Assembly (NCBI GenBank): GCA_944470555.2 | Contig: OX104127.1 | Location: 119,998,741-120,062,740, forward strand | DNA from: Heterobilharzia americana | Taxonomy: Eukaryota; Platyhelminthes; Trematoda; Strigeidida; Schistosomatidae | Direction: 5' to 3' | Length of the DNA stretch: 64,000 bases | Part shown: positions 1 to 10,984 of the stretch, one piece after another | Layout: every line of letters starts with the position of its first letter | How positions within the stretch are numbered: position 1 is the first letter of the stretch | Notes under the pieces: generated by a model | Told to the model about the DNA's origin: nothing | The model's database searches: none | What the model saw: only the letters and a program-made list of their open reading frames with translations | Program-made: the position numbers and the translations under genes

Positions 1-465
1 TCTAATTCTCCCTCAATACCCAGTGTTCATAGTGTTGTTACTGGGAGCAGTAGCTATGGTGGTGGTGGTCCAGTGAACTCCAGTGCCCTATCAAGTTCTT
101 TTAAAATTTCTTCAAAAGATTCAGTTTGTACACCATTTTCTACAGAGAAAATAAAAGATGTTAAGCCAAATATTATTATCACAGATTGTGATCGAATTCC
201 TACTACTACTACTACTTCTTCTTCTGTCTCCATGTCCTCTTCATTGTGCACTTCTGCATCTAGTCCACCGGTGAATTCAGATGCATCACATATCTTATCC
301 ACCTGCTCCTTCCCATCATCATCCTCCTCTACCACATCCTCTTCATTGTCATCATCATCATCATCATCACTGTTGCAGCATCAATACCAACAACAGCCTC
401 TTCAACAACACCAAAATGGTACTAGTCGTTTTCTGAATCTATCCAACATTGAACACTTATCATAA
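1..465 (+). CDS. Ser/Thr/Gln-rich C-terminal exon (partial, host gene)
   Basis: The frame is open from the first base of the window to a TAA at 463-465, so about 154 residues of C-terminus are seen and the 5' part lies outside. The first in-frame ATG at 73 is probably internal, because the frame is open and of the same composition before it. Composition is extreme: a short Gly run, then Thr and Ser homopolymer runs, a QHQYQQQPLQQHQ patch near residue 127-139, and a short non-repetitive end (FLNLSNIEHLS). There is no recognisable domain or membrane segment. Such Ser/Gln tails are common at the ends of schistosome regulatory or RNA-binding proteins, but I do not recognise the gene. The Ser run comes largely from a TCA/ATC microsatellite at about 316-369. 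A polyadenylation signal 54 bp downstream supports a genuine 3' end. The opposite-strand frame (54-335, acidic) is a shadow. Confidence 0.6.
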   Translation, partial: SNSPSIPSVHSVVTGSSSYGGGGPVNSSALSSSFKISSKDSVCTPFSTEKIKDVKPNIIITDCDRIPTTTTTSSSVSMSSSLCTSASSPPVNSDASHILSTCSFPSSSSSTTSSSLSSSSSSSLLQHQYQQQPLQQHQNGTSRFLNLSNIEHLS

Positions 466-518
466 TTATCCTTCTTTGAAGTATTGCCTGTTGTCAATAT
501 CTTCAGTCCAGATGCTCT

Positions 519-524
519 AATAAA
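519..524 (+). promoter_or_regulatory. polyadenylation signal AATAAA
   Basis: A canonical AATAAA lies 54 bp after the stop codon of the terminal exon, followed by T-rich sequence. Position and strand fit the 3' end of that gene, although a longer 3' UTR is possible. Confidence 0.45.
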
Positions 525-1740
525 CATATGTAAAATATGTTAAATTTTTCTTTTGAATAATACAAGTGGAAATCCACTTCTTATGCCTATCATGTGATTG
601 TTTTACTATTAGATATCCTGTTTACACATTGAATTGCTTACGCGTTTATTGTTCCAGCTTTGTGCAAATACATATCTCAGTGTGTGGAAGAACAAAGAGT
701 GAAGGGGGGGGGTGAAAGAGAACTGAACTCCAAAGAGGAAGAATTGGTTAGTTATCAGGGTTCCCAACTCCCATCATCTATATATCAAGATGACTACCTA
801 CTTGTACAACTAAGCAATACTGTTGTCTCTTGCCGTCTTGCGCCTATTCATTCATTCATCCATTCTTCTAAGTCAGGCACCATATTCAATGTGTTGTAAA
901 AGAATATACTGAATATAATCCTTTGTATAGTCGATATATTTTTTGTTCATTGTTTTCTCTTCTTCCTGTTTTCTTCTTTTCATTCCTTCATTTTTTAAAA
1001 CTTAATGGATTGTTGTATTTTGTCCAGCTTCTTCGTGTTTGCGTGTCTGTGTCGAGTTGCCCTGTCTGTTCTTCTTTTAGTCTAAGTTTTTCTCCCTCTT
1101 CTTGCATACACTGCAACACAGAAAATATACTATTGACAAATACTGTTATCAGTAGTATCAAGTGTTAAAACATTGTCATTCACACTACTCTATTCTTGTA
1201 GTATTTTGCACATATTTTCACACCCCGGTCATATTTATTAATTTGTGTGTGTATGCGTGTGTGAAAGAGAGGGGGGGGGATACTTTTCACCTTATTTGCA
1301 TGGCACACAAGTGTGCGCATACACACGCATGTGCATGGAGATATTATCCGTAAGTTGGTTATTTCCCTTGTTGTTTTCTTCATGGTAATCTTTCTTACCT
1401 TCCTTCTTTGTTTGGTTATTTTGATTTGTGGTCACTTCTTTATAGATTCCAGGAGTACATATTGTTATTACTATTATTACTATTATTATTATGTAACCGA
1501 GATAGAACTGAATTATTCCTTAGGCAATTCTTCATACTTAATGCCACTTATGTCATATTTTACATAAATGTACTACATTCATGCATATATATATATAAGC
1601 CTATGCGTTTTTGTTTTTTATTCATTGTTTCTTCTACTGGCGAACTCATTTATGCGTGCACGAGTGCGTGTGTTTTCAAGACGTTAAGCTGTGGAAAAGT
1701 CATCCTTCTGGAACTGTTATGTAGCTAGATATGTTATGCT
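525..1740 (+). other. T-rich non-coding stretch, possible long 3' UTR
   Basis: No coding signal was recognised. The stretch is pyrimidine-rich on the plus strand, with G runs near 704 and 1271, a TTA-type microsatellite at 1461-1493 and short TG/CA runs. Small open frames here encode hydrophobic, low-complexity peptides typical of T-rich DNA. Confidence 0.4.
1461..1493. repeat. (TTA/CTA)n microsatellite
   Basis: Interrupted ATT/ATC trinucleotide run, which gives a spurious poly-Leu or poly-Tyr reading. Confidence 0.8.
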
Positions 1741-2140
1741 TTTTCAAGTTGGTATTCATCATGGACTCATATCAGTTAGGAAATTGGGGGAATTAGACAG
1801 CCGTTTCGTCCTGGTGTAGGACTCCTCAGCAGTGGGCACCTATGAATCTGCCCCACCCCGCTAGGGATCGAACCCTCCACCTTTGGGTTTCGTGGCCAGC
1901 ACATCACCATTGAGTCACTGGATCGGAACTCAGTGGTCCATATTTTCAACTTCTGTCAGTTCACGATACAGCATGACCTACATTCAATGTGATCGTTGTG
2001 TAACTGTTTTCACGTCCGACTTGGTTTACTCCAGCGGTCACGACTTCAAATTGCCTCCAGGCTTTACATGTTCCTTCAACTGACGTCAGTTTATGATGAC
2101 TACACCAACTTCAAATTAATCAATAAACCCCCAGCAACCC
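1741..2140 (-). mobile_element. Family A hammerhead SINE, inverted ends
   Basis: In minus orientation it reads: tRNA-like head with a B-box (GGGTTCGATCCC-type, about 1864-1875), hammerhead, then a tail. The ends are inverted relative to each other: 1745-1785 and 2069-2115 are related arms (CAAGTTGG...ATCATG against CATGATGA-type...CAACTTC), as in the better preserved copy at 44.67 kb. About 150 bp of family-specific sequence lies beyond the head (1915-2065). Confidence 0.75.
1790..1836 (-). ncRNA. Hammerhead ribozyme, family A, stem I damaged
   Basis: On the minus strand the CTGAGGA core (1823-1829), a GTCC/GGAC stem II and GAAA (1804-1807) are intact, and the cleavage triplet reads GTC. The downstream strand of stem I no longer matches the family CAGTGC, so stem I cannot form well and self-cleavage is doubtful. 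Confidence 0.65.
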
Positions 2141-2274
2141 GCAAATCGTAATAAATAATGAACAGGATGTGAATCTTGTGGTTCGACTATTACTTCATAG
2201 TTTCTCTGATATGGATGTAAGGTATCCATCCATCCAAATCAACATAGTACCACACATTATGCTGCGTAACCGTC

Positions 2275-3320
2275 CAAGTTGTCACACCTCATCTCATGTC
2301 ACCACATCAAGTAAAAACACAGGCAACTGGAAGATGAAAATAACAAAATTCAGTCAAAACTAATATAAACCACTCAATCAGAGAAAGGAAGAATGAGAAA
2401 ATAATGAGATTCGAGATAGAGTCGTTAACATGAGGATAATGTGTGTATACATCTACACCACTAACATCACTCCTCAGCCATGTCATCACCATCACCATCA
2501 CCTACAGTCTCAAACAACCCCTTCCTCTTCTCCCACCAACCCCAACCACACACTCTGTATCACCACACATGGCTCAAACAAACGGTGAGAGATTTCATAC
2601 ATTGGTGTGATGTTGTAGTCTGACCACCTCCAGCCTCTCTCCAACCTCAACCTACTTCAACCAACATTGTGTGATGAGACAGACGGCAATTAGGCATACG
2701 TAACACATGTCGGAGTCAACCATCTCAATGGATGAAGGTTCACAACCTGATCAACTGATTTACCTCTTCTCCTGGTGGTGGTGGTGGTGGTCAAACACCT
2801 GAAGTCACCTCACATCTTCCATCTTCAATGGCCATGTTTCACAGCCATAGAGTAGAACAGAGTGAGTTGACTGTTGTGCAGTACATGCCACTGTGAATAG
2901 ACAATCGGATATGACGGTGGCAACACAGATGGCGTAAATTGTCGAAAGTCAACCGAGTCTTTTGTATTCGTGCAGATATTTCATTGGTGAGTGAGCCGTG
3001 AGGGTAGGGCTGATCTTACTTTCCAGGTAAGTGTATTGGTCGACACAGTCAAACAGTAAGTACACTCACTGTCTGTCTATTGTTATCCGTGGTGGGGTGC
3101 CGTTGAAGACCGATTGATTGTGGATGAACAATTTGTATTTGGGTGGTGAGAAACGCGTCTTCAACATTGTCAAATTGCCACTCATGGTGTTCAGAATACT
3201 GCCTGTTTTCAGCATCTTCACCTGACAGGACTATGTCATCTGTGTATTGTTGGTGTGACGAAAATTGTGCCACGATTAGGTGAACATCTGTGTAATCAGG
3301 TGACGAGAGGGAGACCTCCA
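2275..3320 (-). pseudogene. CR1-like LINE 3' half, truncated copy 1
   Basis: The segment is nearly identical to 17366-18505. On the minus strand it carries decayed reverse transcriptase ORF: a DDIVLSGEDAE tract corresponding to the RT YADD region (within 3049-3321), followed by the region that in the second copy reads SVLLYDCETWPLKVEDV. The 3' end is a CTCATCTC-type run near 2288. Homology to copy 2 stops abruptly at about 3320, so this copy is 5'-truncated. It contains a CACCAC-type microsatellite near 2773-2790 that in copy 2 expands a His run. RT YADD and CETWPL motifs are typical of trematode CR1-like LINEs; the clade assignment is by eye. Confidence 0.7.
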
Positions 3321-3324
3321 TGAG

Positions 3325-4010
3325 AAGACAAATCTAAGATGGGTATTGTGATCTGATGAACTGGTAAATGTCAACTTTTCTCCATACTGATGTGAATTGA
3401 TAACTGAGTTTTGAAGTGGAATAGCGAAAATCAGGGTGACGAAGTGAGATAGTGAAACTAATCATCCAACGGGAGGAGTTTTGTTGTCAACCTTAGGTTT
3501 CTCCACCGATATGGTTGGTTACATGCCCATTACAGTGGAGTGAATCTATTCGTTGTTTATCTGCCTTTAGGTTTTAAAAATCTCTCACTATCTCTGCATG
3601 CTTGTGAACAGTGGGACAAGTAAGGAAAGTTTATTGAAGTTCATCAAATTAGTTGGGTAATTCCGATTTAGCATGGTCATTGACGAAATCACTGAATCCA
3701 TAATGACCTGTCAAAACGGGTGTCTAGGAAGTTGGCTGGAGTTATTTGAACAACAGTTCAGCTGGCATAAAGGTACGTTTCAGTTGGTCAAGATTACACG
3801 AGTATGAATAGAATGTAGATGTTAGTCTTCCAATACTTTACAAAACTAGAAGGCCTTTTGAAAGCTGAAGTGCTAATGAAAGCAGGTAGACAGTTACTGA
3901 GTAGAGTAACAGAGGTGTTATTTACAGTATGGAAATTATAGGTAGTTTCTTCAGACTGGGGGCTGGAAACCAGTTTAACTAACATTATTTTCAACATCTT
4001 ATGATCCGTT
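3325..4010. other. Unassigned, nothing recognised
   Basis: AT-rich sequence with no convincing frame or repeat relationship to the rest of the window. Confidence 0.4.
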
Positions 4011-4014
4011 TTTC

Positions 4015-4670
4015 ACGGACGTCCAACTGAAGCTAGAAAACAGCAAACTGGAGACAACCAGTTATGTTTCATACATGAACCGAGGATGCACCGATCCTAT
4101 TTTCACCCTCTGACAGGTCCTGTACTACTGGAATAGATACCGGCGGTTGACACTTGCCACACTTACCCTCTTGAAGGTGGCATTCAGCTTTCCCGACTAT
4201 GAGGTGTTTTGAGAGTATCTGACTGTGAAGGGAGTACGAAGCAAGTACATCATGCTTATTAAAGCTGTGTACTCATACTCATGCAGTCGTGTAACAACTT
4301 ATGGAGAGAGTTGTCATGTAAACTGACGACAACTGATGGTGTTCACCAAGGATATCCACTATCACCATTCCTATTTAACTTCCTTATAGATGTATTAGGG
4401 GCATAACCATAGGTAAATCTGACTTCAATAGAATTGATCTACCCCATGGAGATCATCTGTCTGACTTGGAGTATTCAGACGATATTGTCCTGTTAAGTGA
4501 AGACTCTGACGCAATGCAACGTCTTGTGAGCGAGTCGAGAAGAAATCTGAGTATTTTGGGCATACGATTCGTACCTGTCAAGTGTAAGATGACGCTTCTA
4601 AGTAAGTCTGCAGCTACTCCCAGTTTGAATTGGTTGAATACTTTGGCCAATTCAAATAGTTGAGAGATTG
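4015..4670 (+). pseudogene. CR1-like reverse transcriptase remnant
   Basis: Across two or three frames with stops, the plus strand gives consecutive RT landmarks: RGCTDPIFTL (about 4079), LKVAFSFPDYEVF matching the KAAFDSVDREVL block (about 4171-4210), YIMLIKAVYSYSCSRVTTYGE (about 4249), GVHQGYPLSPFLFNFLIDVL (about 4339-4397), then EYSDDIVLLSEDSDAMQ (4469 on, the catalytic YADD region with Ala changed to Ser) and FVPVKCKMTLL. The order and spacing are those of a CR1-type RT. Frameshifts and stops show it is dead. It belongs to a different subfamily from the copies at 2.3 and 17.4 kb. After about 4670 the homology is lost. Confidence 0.75.
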
Positions 4671-5450
4671 CATCAGTCTGAACGGGCTGGTCGACAATGA
4701 GACAGATGCCAACTGACACTGTATCACAAAGTGACGGAAGTAGAGAAGTCTATGCCGTTAGTCAATGACTAAAAGGGAACACGCTGGTCTTCGACTCAAT
4801 CTCTCATAGGGCATAGACTGTTGAACTGTAACAAACTAGGATGAGACACCTGTACAGTTCTCTCAGGTTTTGATGAAAAACTCTCATTCAAATATGTTGC
4901 ATATACCTAATGAAGTTTAAGTTGTTAATAATATGTACTAGGATCTTAGTGTATGTTTGTGTGTATGTGGGAGGTGGTGTTCGGTTGGGTGGACGCATAC
5001 GTAAGAGTTAATGTCACTGTATAATTGTCCAAAATGGATTTGAACACCTTATCCAATTGCTTAATTAGATCCAATTTCAATAATGTTCTAACCTAATTCG
5101 CCTACTATTCAAATCGATTGATTATTCTTTAATCGATATCGATTATCGATCAACATCAGACATATTTAGTCAATTATACATGAAATAATTTAAGTGAATG
5201 AAATCTTTAAGTATATGTGAAAACATTAAGTATTTATGACCTCCGTATGAAAAATGTAAGCGAAAAAAAAATTGATAAAAGACAAAACATGTGATCATCT
5301 ATATTTGCATGTAATTCTATGTAATATTATTATTTATGTCGTTATGCTCTTTGCTGTTCACATCACATGTTCTACGTCTAATCTGTAATCTGAAACACGT
5401 GCAAAAGATGGAATGTCATCGATACGAACGTGTGTGTGTGTGTGAAAGTA
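4671..5450. other. Non-coding, AT-rich
   Basis: A faint hammerhead-SINE tail may lie near 4830-4870 (TAGGATGAGACACCTGTACA-like), too degenerate to call. The rest is AT-rich with a (GT)n run at about 5430-5443. Confidence 0.4.
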
Positions 5451-5482
5451 AATTTATTTTGACAATCATTAGCTAAGAAAAG
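5451..5482 (+). repeat. 32-bp direct repeat, left of PLE
   Basis: 31 of 32 bases match 6700-6731. The repeat brackets the Penelope-like element and may be a target-site duplication or a partial terminal repeat. Confidence 0.8.
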
Positions 5483-6699
5483 CTACATATCAGGACCGAT
5501 ATGTAGATGATACGTTTACAGTACTGAAATAGGAACACATCAATAGGTAGGTTCTTGGCATATATAAATTCAGTAGTGAATGCAATCCAGTTTACCTGTG
5601 AAGGTGAGCTAGTGATGTTGGGTTGCAAGATTAAACGAACACAAGACGGAAGCTTAGAGACTAGTGTCTATAGGAAACCTATCCATTCGAATCGCTACTT
5701 CGACTTCAAATCCCCCCCCCCACCCCATTTCAGTTAAAGTAGACCTAGTTAAATGCTTAAGTGATAGAGCGAAAAAGCTTACTAGTAGATGGGAAAATCT
5801 GCGACAAGAAATTAGACACATCAAGAACACCTTACGTCTCAATAATTATCCACCGAAATTTATGAATAAATTCATAAGAAATTGAAAGAAAAACAGTAGC
5901 AGTGGTAGTATTAGTAGTATAGGTGTTATTAATAATAATCCCACTACTAATGATAATAGTGGTGACAGTGTTAAGACAGAATTCACAGCCTCTGTTGTGT
6001 TACCATACAAGGAAGGCACCTCAGAAGCATCACGAAGAATTCTCAATAAGACTGGCTGGAATTACAGTGCCTGGCATTTAAACCAACAAACTCACTTACA
6101 AACAAGCTTTTGTAGGTTAAAAGATCTCATTGATGCAATTAGGCTAAATAATTTGGCTTGTCATGTCTCTTGCAATGATTGTGAGGTCAAGTATATAGGT
6201 CAAAGCAGTCGACCAGGGTCGATTAGAATAACAGAGCACAAAAACTTAGTTAAATCAAGATTAGTAGATCCTAATAAGGGAAGAAATCTAGAGAAAAACT
6301 CGACTATAGCTCTGCATGAGATGACACACAATCACACGGTAGGGTGAGATAAGGCGACAGTTTTGAAAACTAACTTAGTTGGGTGGACGTAGAGATTGAT
6401 AACCAAATTTTTGTTTATCGAATCAACACCAAACACATGCAATCGAGATGATGCTGCACCTGTCGCAGATACATGGAAAATTCTACTACCCTTGTCATCA
6501 CAGAGAAGGAGAGAAAAATGGGAATATATGAAGACTGTCTCGAAGTTGTGGAGTTACCTGATATGGATGCGGACAATAAATTATGTCCGAAACGTTATCC
6601 AGTAAATACTACTGTTTCACTGTGTGATATTTCTAATAAACAGAGCAAAATGGGATTGCAATCGACCACAGTGCCCAAGTTTTACTTTTACATCAATGG
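5483..6699 (+). mobile_element. Penelope-like element, 5'-truncated
   Basis: The segment starts at the RT catalytic motif and runs through the RT thumb, a low-complexity linker, a GIY-YIG endonuclease and a 3' region. The same 3' region recurs at 28380-28650, where both copies share an ATAAATTATGTCCGAAACG-type block. It is bounded by the direct repeats at 5451-5482 and 6700-6731. PLEs often insert 5'-truncated and with partial terminal repeats. Confidence 0.8.
5494..6345 (+). pseudogene. PLE polyprotein remnant: RT thumb + GIY-YIG
   Basis: A DRYVDDTFTVLK stretch (about 5494-5529) is the catalytic D-D block of a Penelope-type RT and ends in a stop. The next frame (5555-5737) gives LVMLGCKIKRTQDGSL and then SVYRKPIHSNRYFDFKS, the RT thumb signature of PLEs. 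A shift near the C-tract at 5713 moves into EIRHIKNTLRLNNYPPKF (5809 on). After an Asn/Ser-rich linker, the frame from 5997 gives LPYKEG and the endonuclease: CNDCEVKYIGQSSRPGSIR then ITEH, with YIG at about 6192, the Cys pair before it and the EH motif after it. At least two frameshifts and stops disable it. The enzyme would nick DNA and prime reverse transcription; this copy cannot. Confidence 0.85.
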
Positions 6700-6731
6700 A
6701 ATTTATTTTGACAATCATTAGCTAACAAAAG
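6700..6731 (+). repeat. 32-bp direct repeat, right of PLE
   Basis: Partner of 5451-5482, with one mismatch (C for G). Confidence 0.8.
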
Positions 6732-7079
6732 TTGAAACTAGTACTTCAATTGATGATGCAATATTTCTACACGATTACTAGTAAAGTGTATGTTATTGTA
6801 GCCTAGTTGGGTGTTTGGCTATTCGTCAAGTTCGAAGTATTTAACAAATGTTGTTGTCCGAATCAATTATTAGCTGGATTACTTGACTTCTGTAATTATG
6901 GTGCGGTGATTTATCCTGTTGTACAGTACAGTACTCCTATGTCTCATGATGGCAATAATTTACTTGATATTGTGGTGTTGTGGATAGTTGTATCCAGTTA
7001 ACTCTAGGTAGAAAACAACAAAACTGGATACTTGTGTAACTCATATTTCTGATCAGTTTGACTGTGGTTTGGGTGATAG

Positions 7080-7275
7080 AAGTGGAAATCTGGGCCATGG
7101 TAGGATTCAGACCAGTAGCTTGCAAATTACTACCGGCTCAGTGTTCCACTAACTCACCTGAGAAGGGATATGGCCTGCAGCCCTATCTTTTAGCTTAGTT
7201 TATAGCGGACAGAGTTAGAATCACTTCGTAGCCGAGATTTTCATTTCGCCTTCAGTCGTCACCCAATATCAATTG
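7080..7275 (-). repeat. Degenerate tRNA-derived SINE
   Basis: On the minus strand there is a tRNA-like head (around 7097-7150). To its right, 7230-7270 resembles the family C tail (TTTTCAtTTCgcCTTCAgTCgTCACCcA-type) on the plus strand. The two parts point in opposite directions. Confidence 0.45.
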
Positions 7276-7835
7276 ATATTTAATTAGCATCAATAAACTG
7301 GATGATGTGACATATTTCTTACATCCTCCACCAACTAGCCGTTACATCTAATTCAATCCTACGGTAGGCTAATCACTGTGAACAGAATCCCGCTTGTAAT
7401 GCTCCTATTGGCTCTACTGTGTGACTTCAGTTAAAACCAATTAAGCCATATGGATCCAATTGAAGCTTCATGTATACTTTTTAGATAATAGCCGACAGAC
7501 ATACAATCCATGTGGGAAAGGTGGTCCCTTTAGTTTCCCTTACCCACCAAACAAGGCTGTGTCTGTTTGCTTCTTGGTTGAAGAAGAGTTGATGACTTTG
7601 AAAAGAAAGAGAACCACAACGAAAGCAGGATGAAACTGATCCATTTTAAAGTGACAGTATCTTATCAGCTGCCTACAAACCAGAATACCTAAATGTATGG
7701 TTTCACTGAAAGTTTAACATCTGTAATACACTGAACGAAAACAGAATATCGATCAGTGGTTAAGACGGACAGAAATGTCATAACACAGCGGTAAATCATG
7801 GCGAAAACTTGAAAGAAGATACTTGGTACTCGTAA
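7276..7835. other. Unassigned AT-rich sequence
   Basis: No frame, repeat or RNA was recognised. Confidence 0.35.
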
Positions 7836-7849
7836 TTGTCTTTAGCTGC

Positions 7850-8115
7850 ATTGGGTTGAATTGTTTGACCTCTGTTGGGAGATGGGCTCCTATACAAATG
7901 CTTCAATACTGCTCTAATATTCATTATATTGTAGTCTACTTGGTTGTAGCTAGCAGAGGAATCTACGACGCGTGTTAAGTCCTATTTGAAACTTACTCGT
8001 CAGCTGGATGCACCCGTAACCCAGTGAGTGATGTTGTTCTCACTCAGACTCGAAGTTAGTACCGATAGCTTTAAACGCCATGGCGTTATCCACTAGGCCA
8101 TTGGGCAAAATAACC
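7850..8115 (-). mobile_element. Sm-alpha-like hammerhead repeat
   Basis: Minus strand order: tRNA-like head (about 8035-8110, with GGATAACGCC A-box-like and GAGTCTGAG B-box-like parts), hammerhead (7956-8012), then the conserved downstream arm shared with 20800-20940 and 25185-25320. Confidence 0.7.
7956..8012 (-). ncRNA. Hammerhead ribozyme, core mutated
   Basis: CTGACGA is intact (7997-8003), but the invariant GAAA position reads as a TTAA-like sequence and stem I is broken (TCGTAGAT in place of TCCTGGAT). Predicted inactive. Confidence 0.6.
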
Positions 8116-8279
8116 ACCTCTTTTGCAACCGGCGTCATTTTTTGTTTTAACTGTCACTTATAGGCAGTTGACAAGATACCGTCACTCTAAAATGGATCCG
8201 TTCCATCCTGTCCCTATTTTTGTTATTGTTCTTTTCGAATTCACAAACACGAGTTCGTGTATCAGAAATTAGTTAGCTT

Positions 8280-8710
8280 AGTAAGTTTTTGTCCACGACA
8301 GTCAAAGAGGGAATGAATCAACTTGCGGATAATGTTTTTCATGAATTCACATTTGAATCCACTACGTCTGGTTTTATAACCAAATCGGTAGACCTCATGC
8401 TTTTACTTCCGACTGCCCATAACTTCAACAGTATTCAGTGCAGAAGGTGGGACCTTGTTATTAGCCTTCCTCGAAGCCTATGGCAGTTAAATATTCAGAC
8501 AGTTTCATCCGGTAGATGCGATCTTCATCAGTTATAGACGAAGATTGTGATAGTTGGTTACATTTAGCCTTAAACATTTGGGCACAGTTAGTTGATGGGT
8601 TAGAACTCATTTTCAAACGTAACAGAGCTGATGTTATACTTTCCTTTCTCACAGAACCAGAATCATTCAAGCCTCCTTATATATATGTGGCTGTGATAAC
8701 CAATCATTGA
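8280..8710. other. Unrecognised overlapping open frames
   Basis: Plus-strand frames at 8289-8537 and 8516-8710 overlap a minus frame at 8461-8670. None has a recognisable domain, splice pattern or composition that marks it as coding. It could be an old transposon or gene fragment. Confidence 0.15.
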
Positions 8711-8845
8711 CCAATTTCTGAATTCATAACTTTATTGGCTATTAGATTCAATATTTTCTTATAAACTAAAGGACAGACTTTTGAATCTGACCACTTTTTA
8801 GTGTGTAAATCGATTCACTTGCGAAGCCGGGTGTTGTTATATACC

Positions 8846-9245
8846 CCTGGTTTTGCCTAATGTTTTCCTGATATTTGCCTATAATCTTAATATAACTTTA
8901 TTATTCCTATTTTCATACCCTCTTGGCGCCGTTGATGCCTTCCCTTTTTACCATTGCTTTCAAAGGCTCAACTCCCAATGGTTGTTAACGCTACTAACGT
9001 ATCAGTAAATGTAGTGTTTGTCAAGATTATTTACAACGTATATACTGAGCCTCGCTCTCAACTGTTTCTGACTGTTGTTGAGACAGTAGGAGTTCTCTGT
9101 CAACTATCCGTCTTCTCTTCTTGTCTTCATATGTCGGTGGTATTGTTGTTGTAATGGTGGTGGTTGATGTTCTTATTAGTGATTAGAGTAGATTCTTTTG
9201 AGCGTTCGGTTTGTATTGCTTGTAGTCTGCTAGGTCGTATTAGCA
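8846..9245 (+). repeat. Dispersed repeat, also at 38738-39160
   Basis: About 400 bp recur in inverted orientation at 38738-39160 with high identity; the peptide reading MLSKAQLP...VSVNVVFVKII is preserved in both. No protein family is recognised. The size and sharp shared ends would suit a solo LTR or a LINE 5' region. Confidence 0.75.
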
Positions 9246-9404
9246 GTCAACCGGTGTCAGGTTATTCAAAAGGGGTGAGGAACACTGTCCCACATGGTTA
9301 CTTAAGTATAGCAGTAGATCTATAATAGAAGTGCTTCAAATGAGCATGTCATAAACATAAGTCACTTTATACTGGGTGACTTACTTTGAGATGATATTCC
9401 CTAA

Positions 9405-9690
9405 GTTTGACCGGTGAAGCGTGAAAACAGTTACTCAGCGATGACATTAGATGGAAGTTGTGCTGTGTCGTGAGCTAACAAAAGCAGAAAAATGTGGACC
9501 AGTGAATTTCGAAGCAGCAGTTAAGTGGTAACGTGCCAGGTGAATAAACCAAAGGTGTTGAGTCCGACCCCCGACAGTGCAGAGTCATGGATGTGTTCCC
9601 TACTGAGGAGTTATACACTAGGATGAAACGTCTATCCAGTGCTTTCAGGTTTTCAATCTTTCTTCAACTGGTGTTAGTTCAAGATGAGTA
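9405..9690 (+). mobile_element. Family A hammerhead SINE (diverged)
   Basis: The family-specific upstream segment (TGACATTaGatGgAAGTTG type), a weak tRNA-like head near 9510-9580, a hammerhead at 9597-9647 and the CAACTGgTGTtAGT tail occur in canonical order. Confidence 0.65.
9597..9647 (+). ncRNA. Hammerhead ribozyme, family A variant
   Basis: CTGAGGA (9603-9609) and GAAA are present, and stem II is weakened (GTTA opposite a GGAT strand). The triplet is ATC and the downstream CAGTGC stem I strand is kept. Confidence 0.5.
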
Positions 9691-10080
9691 TCAGATTTAA
9701 ATATGCATAAACTTGTGATTGTACACCTTCAAGAATTAAATCCACCGAAAGAAGACTTTACACTGAAATTCTTGTCCTACTGTGATATTCAACTCTTAAG
9801 GTATTTTGACGACTATGCGAATTGCATATTTATTGTATGGAAACCAGGGTGTATTCATTCTCTCGCTTCATACAAGTAAATTTGGCGGTAAGAGTAATCT
9901 AAATCATTCACAGAGGATGGAAAAAGAGAGGAATTCAACTATATTAGCTTATGAAACAGAACGAAGAAAAGATCACAGTATAGATACTTCTATCCAAATG
10001 GAGTTGTTTAATTCACAGTGATAGTCAAATCACATCTAATCCTAACACTTTTCAGTCAGGTTACGGAGTCATGGAGGTGC
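9691..10080. other. Unassigned
   Basis: A 71-codon open frame at 9806-10021 has no recognisable feature; nothing else was seen. Confidence 0.3.
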
Positions 10081-10084
10081 GGCT

Positions 10085-10210
10085 GAATATAGAACGTCAG
10101 ATTTTCCTAGGATAAGAAATCTAGTGGGAAAACTTAGGCATTGGTATCCATACAATGATAGACAAAAGTGCAACGTGGTAGGAGTAACTATAGTTCTCTA
10201 AGCAGTATAG
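10085..10210 (+). repeat. Degenerate direct repeat, left copy
   Basis: Related to 10985-11105 (GGGAAAACTnAGnCATTG and CATACAnTnATAnACAA blocks in the same order), roughly 70% identity by eye, 900 bp apart. Confidence 0.5.
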
Positions 10211-10984
10211 ATCCGCTCCATACTAGTTGGTCAGGGCGGATCAAACCCAGTTAGATGCGAAACTGAACCTGTTTTTGGCCCCACTGGATATCAGCCAATA
10301 CAACACAAGCTGACTTGGTGAGAATAGCAGTCGACGAGATCGACAAGCGCAAGGTCAGTGACGTGGATCCCCAAGGCATGAATGATCTTGTAAGCTGTCA
10401 GGATTCTGATCAGTTAGCTGGAAGTAGTGTTACCGAAAGTTAAAGTGAATCCAGCTTCACAATTTTGGTAGTCATTGTTGTCAAAGCAATCCAAAGATGC
10501 TGGGTGCAGTCTACCCTGCGACTGCGAAGGATATTTGGTCTGGAATGCTGGTATTTTTAGCCCTGTATATCAGTAGTCTGAAAGAAATCACTACTGTAAA
10601 CCTATTAGGATTGGTAGTTCATAGAACAAACCTTCTGGAGGAATGTCTTCATTGAAAGCTGGGCTGCATTCAGTCTGCAAAGTTGTGTAGACAGTAGTGA
10701 GAAGTGCCCCACGCACCTCTGCTCATAAGGAGGGAAGAAAGGTCAGCAAACCGATCGCCAGGCGAATGTGTATGTGCTGAAGCCTAGCTGTTAGGAGGGT
10801 TTTGGAATAACACTGCTCAGTTTGAAAGGGGAGGGCATCAGGGGAATGTTCTGGCAGGAATGTTCTTTTTCATATGGATTCGTTACTTGAATGCCTTCTG
10901 ATTAGATGAGGGGATCTGAAGATCCATAGATTTGAAGACCAGCCCAAAACTTGAAGCAAAGCTGAAAACCAAACTGAAATCTCA
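10211..10984. other. Unassigned, between the two direct repeats
   Basis: GC-richer than its surroundings around 10230-10400 and 10480-10830. No RT, transposase or gag motif was recognised. The bracketing repeats suggest the body of an old element. Confidence 0.3.

Noticed and set aside
54..335. Acidic minus-strand protein
   Set aside because: Antisense of the Ser/Thr-rich exon; the plus frame is open from the window edge and is followed by a polyadenylation signal.
6558..6602. Hammerhead in the PLE 3' end (CTGAT ... GTCCGAAACG)
   Set aside because: A GGACA/TGTCC hairpin followed by GAAA looks like stem II plus core, but no CTGANGA abuts the stem; the homologous 28.6-kb copy does not restore it.
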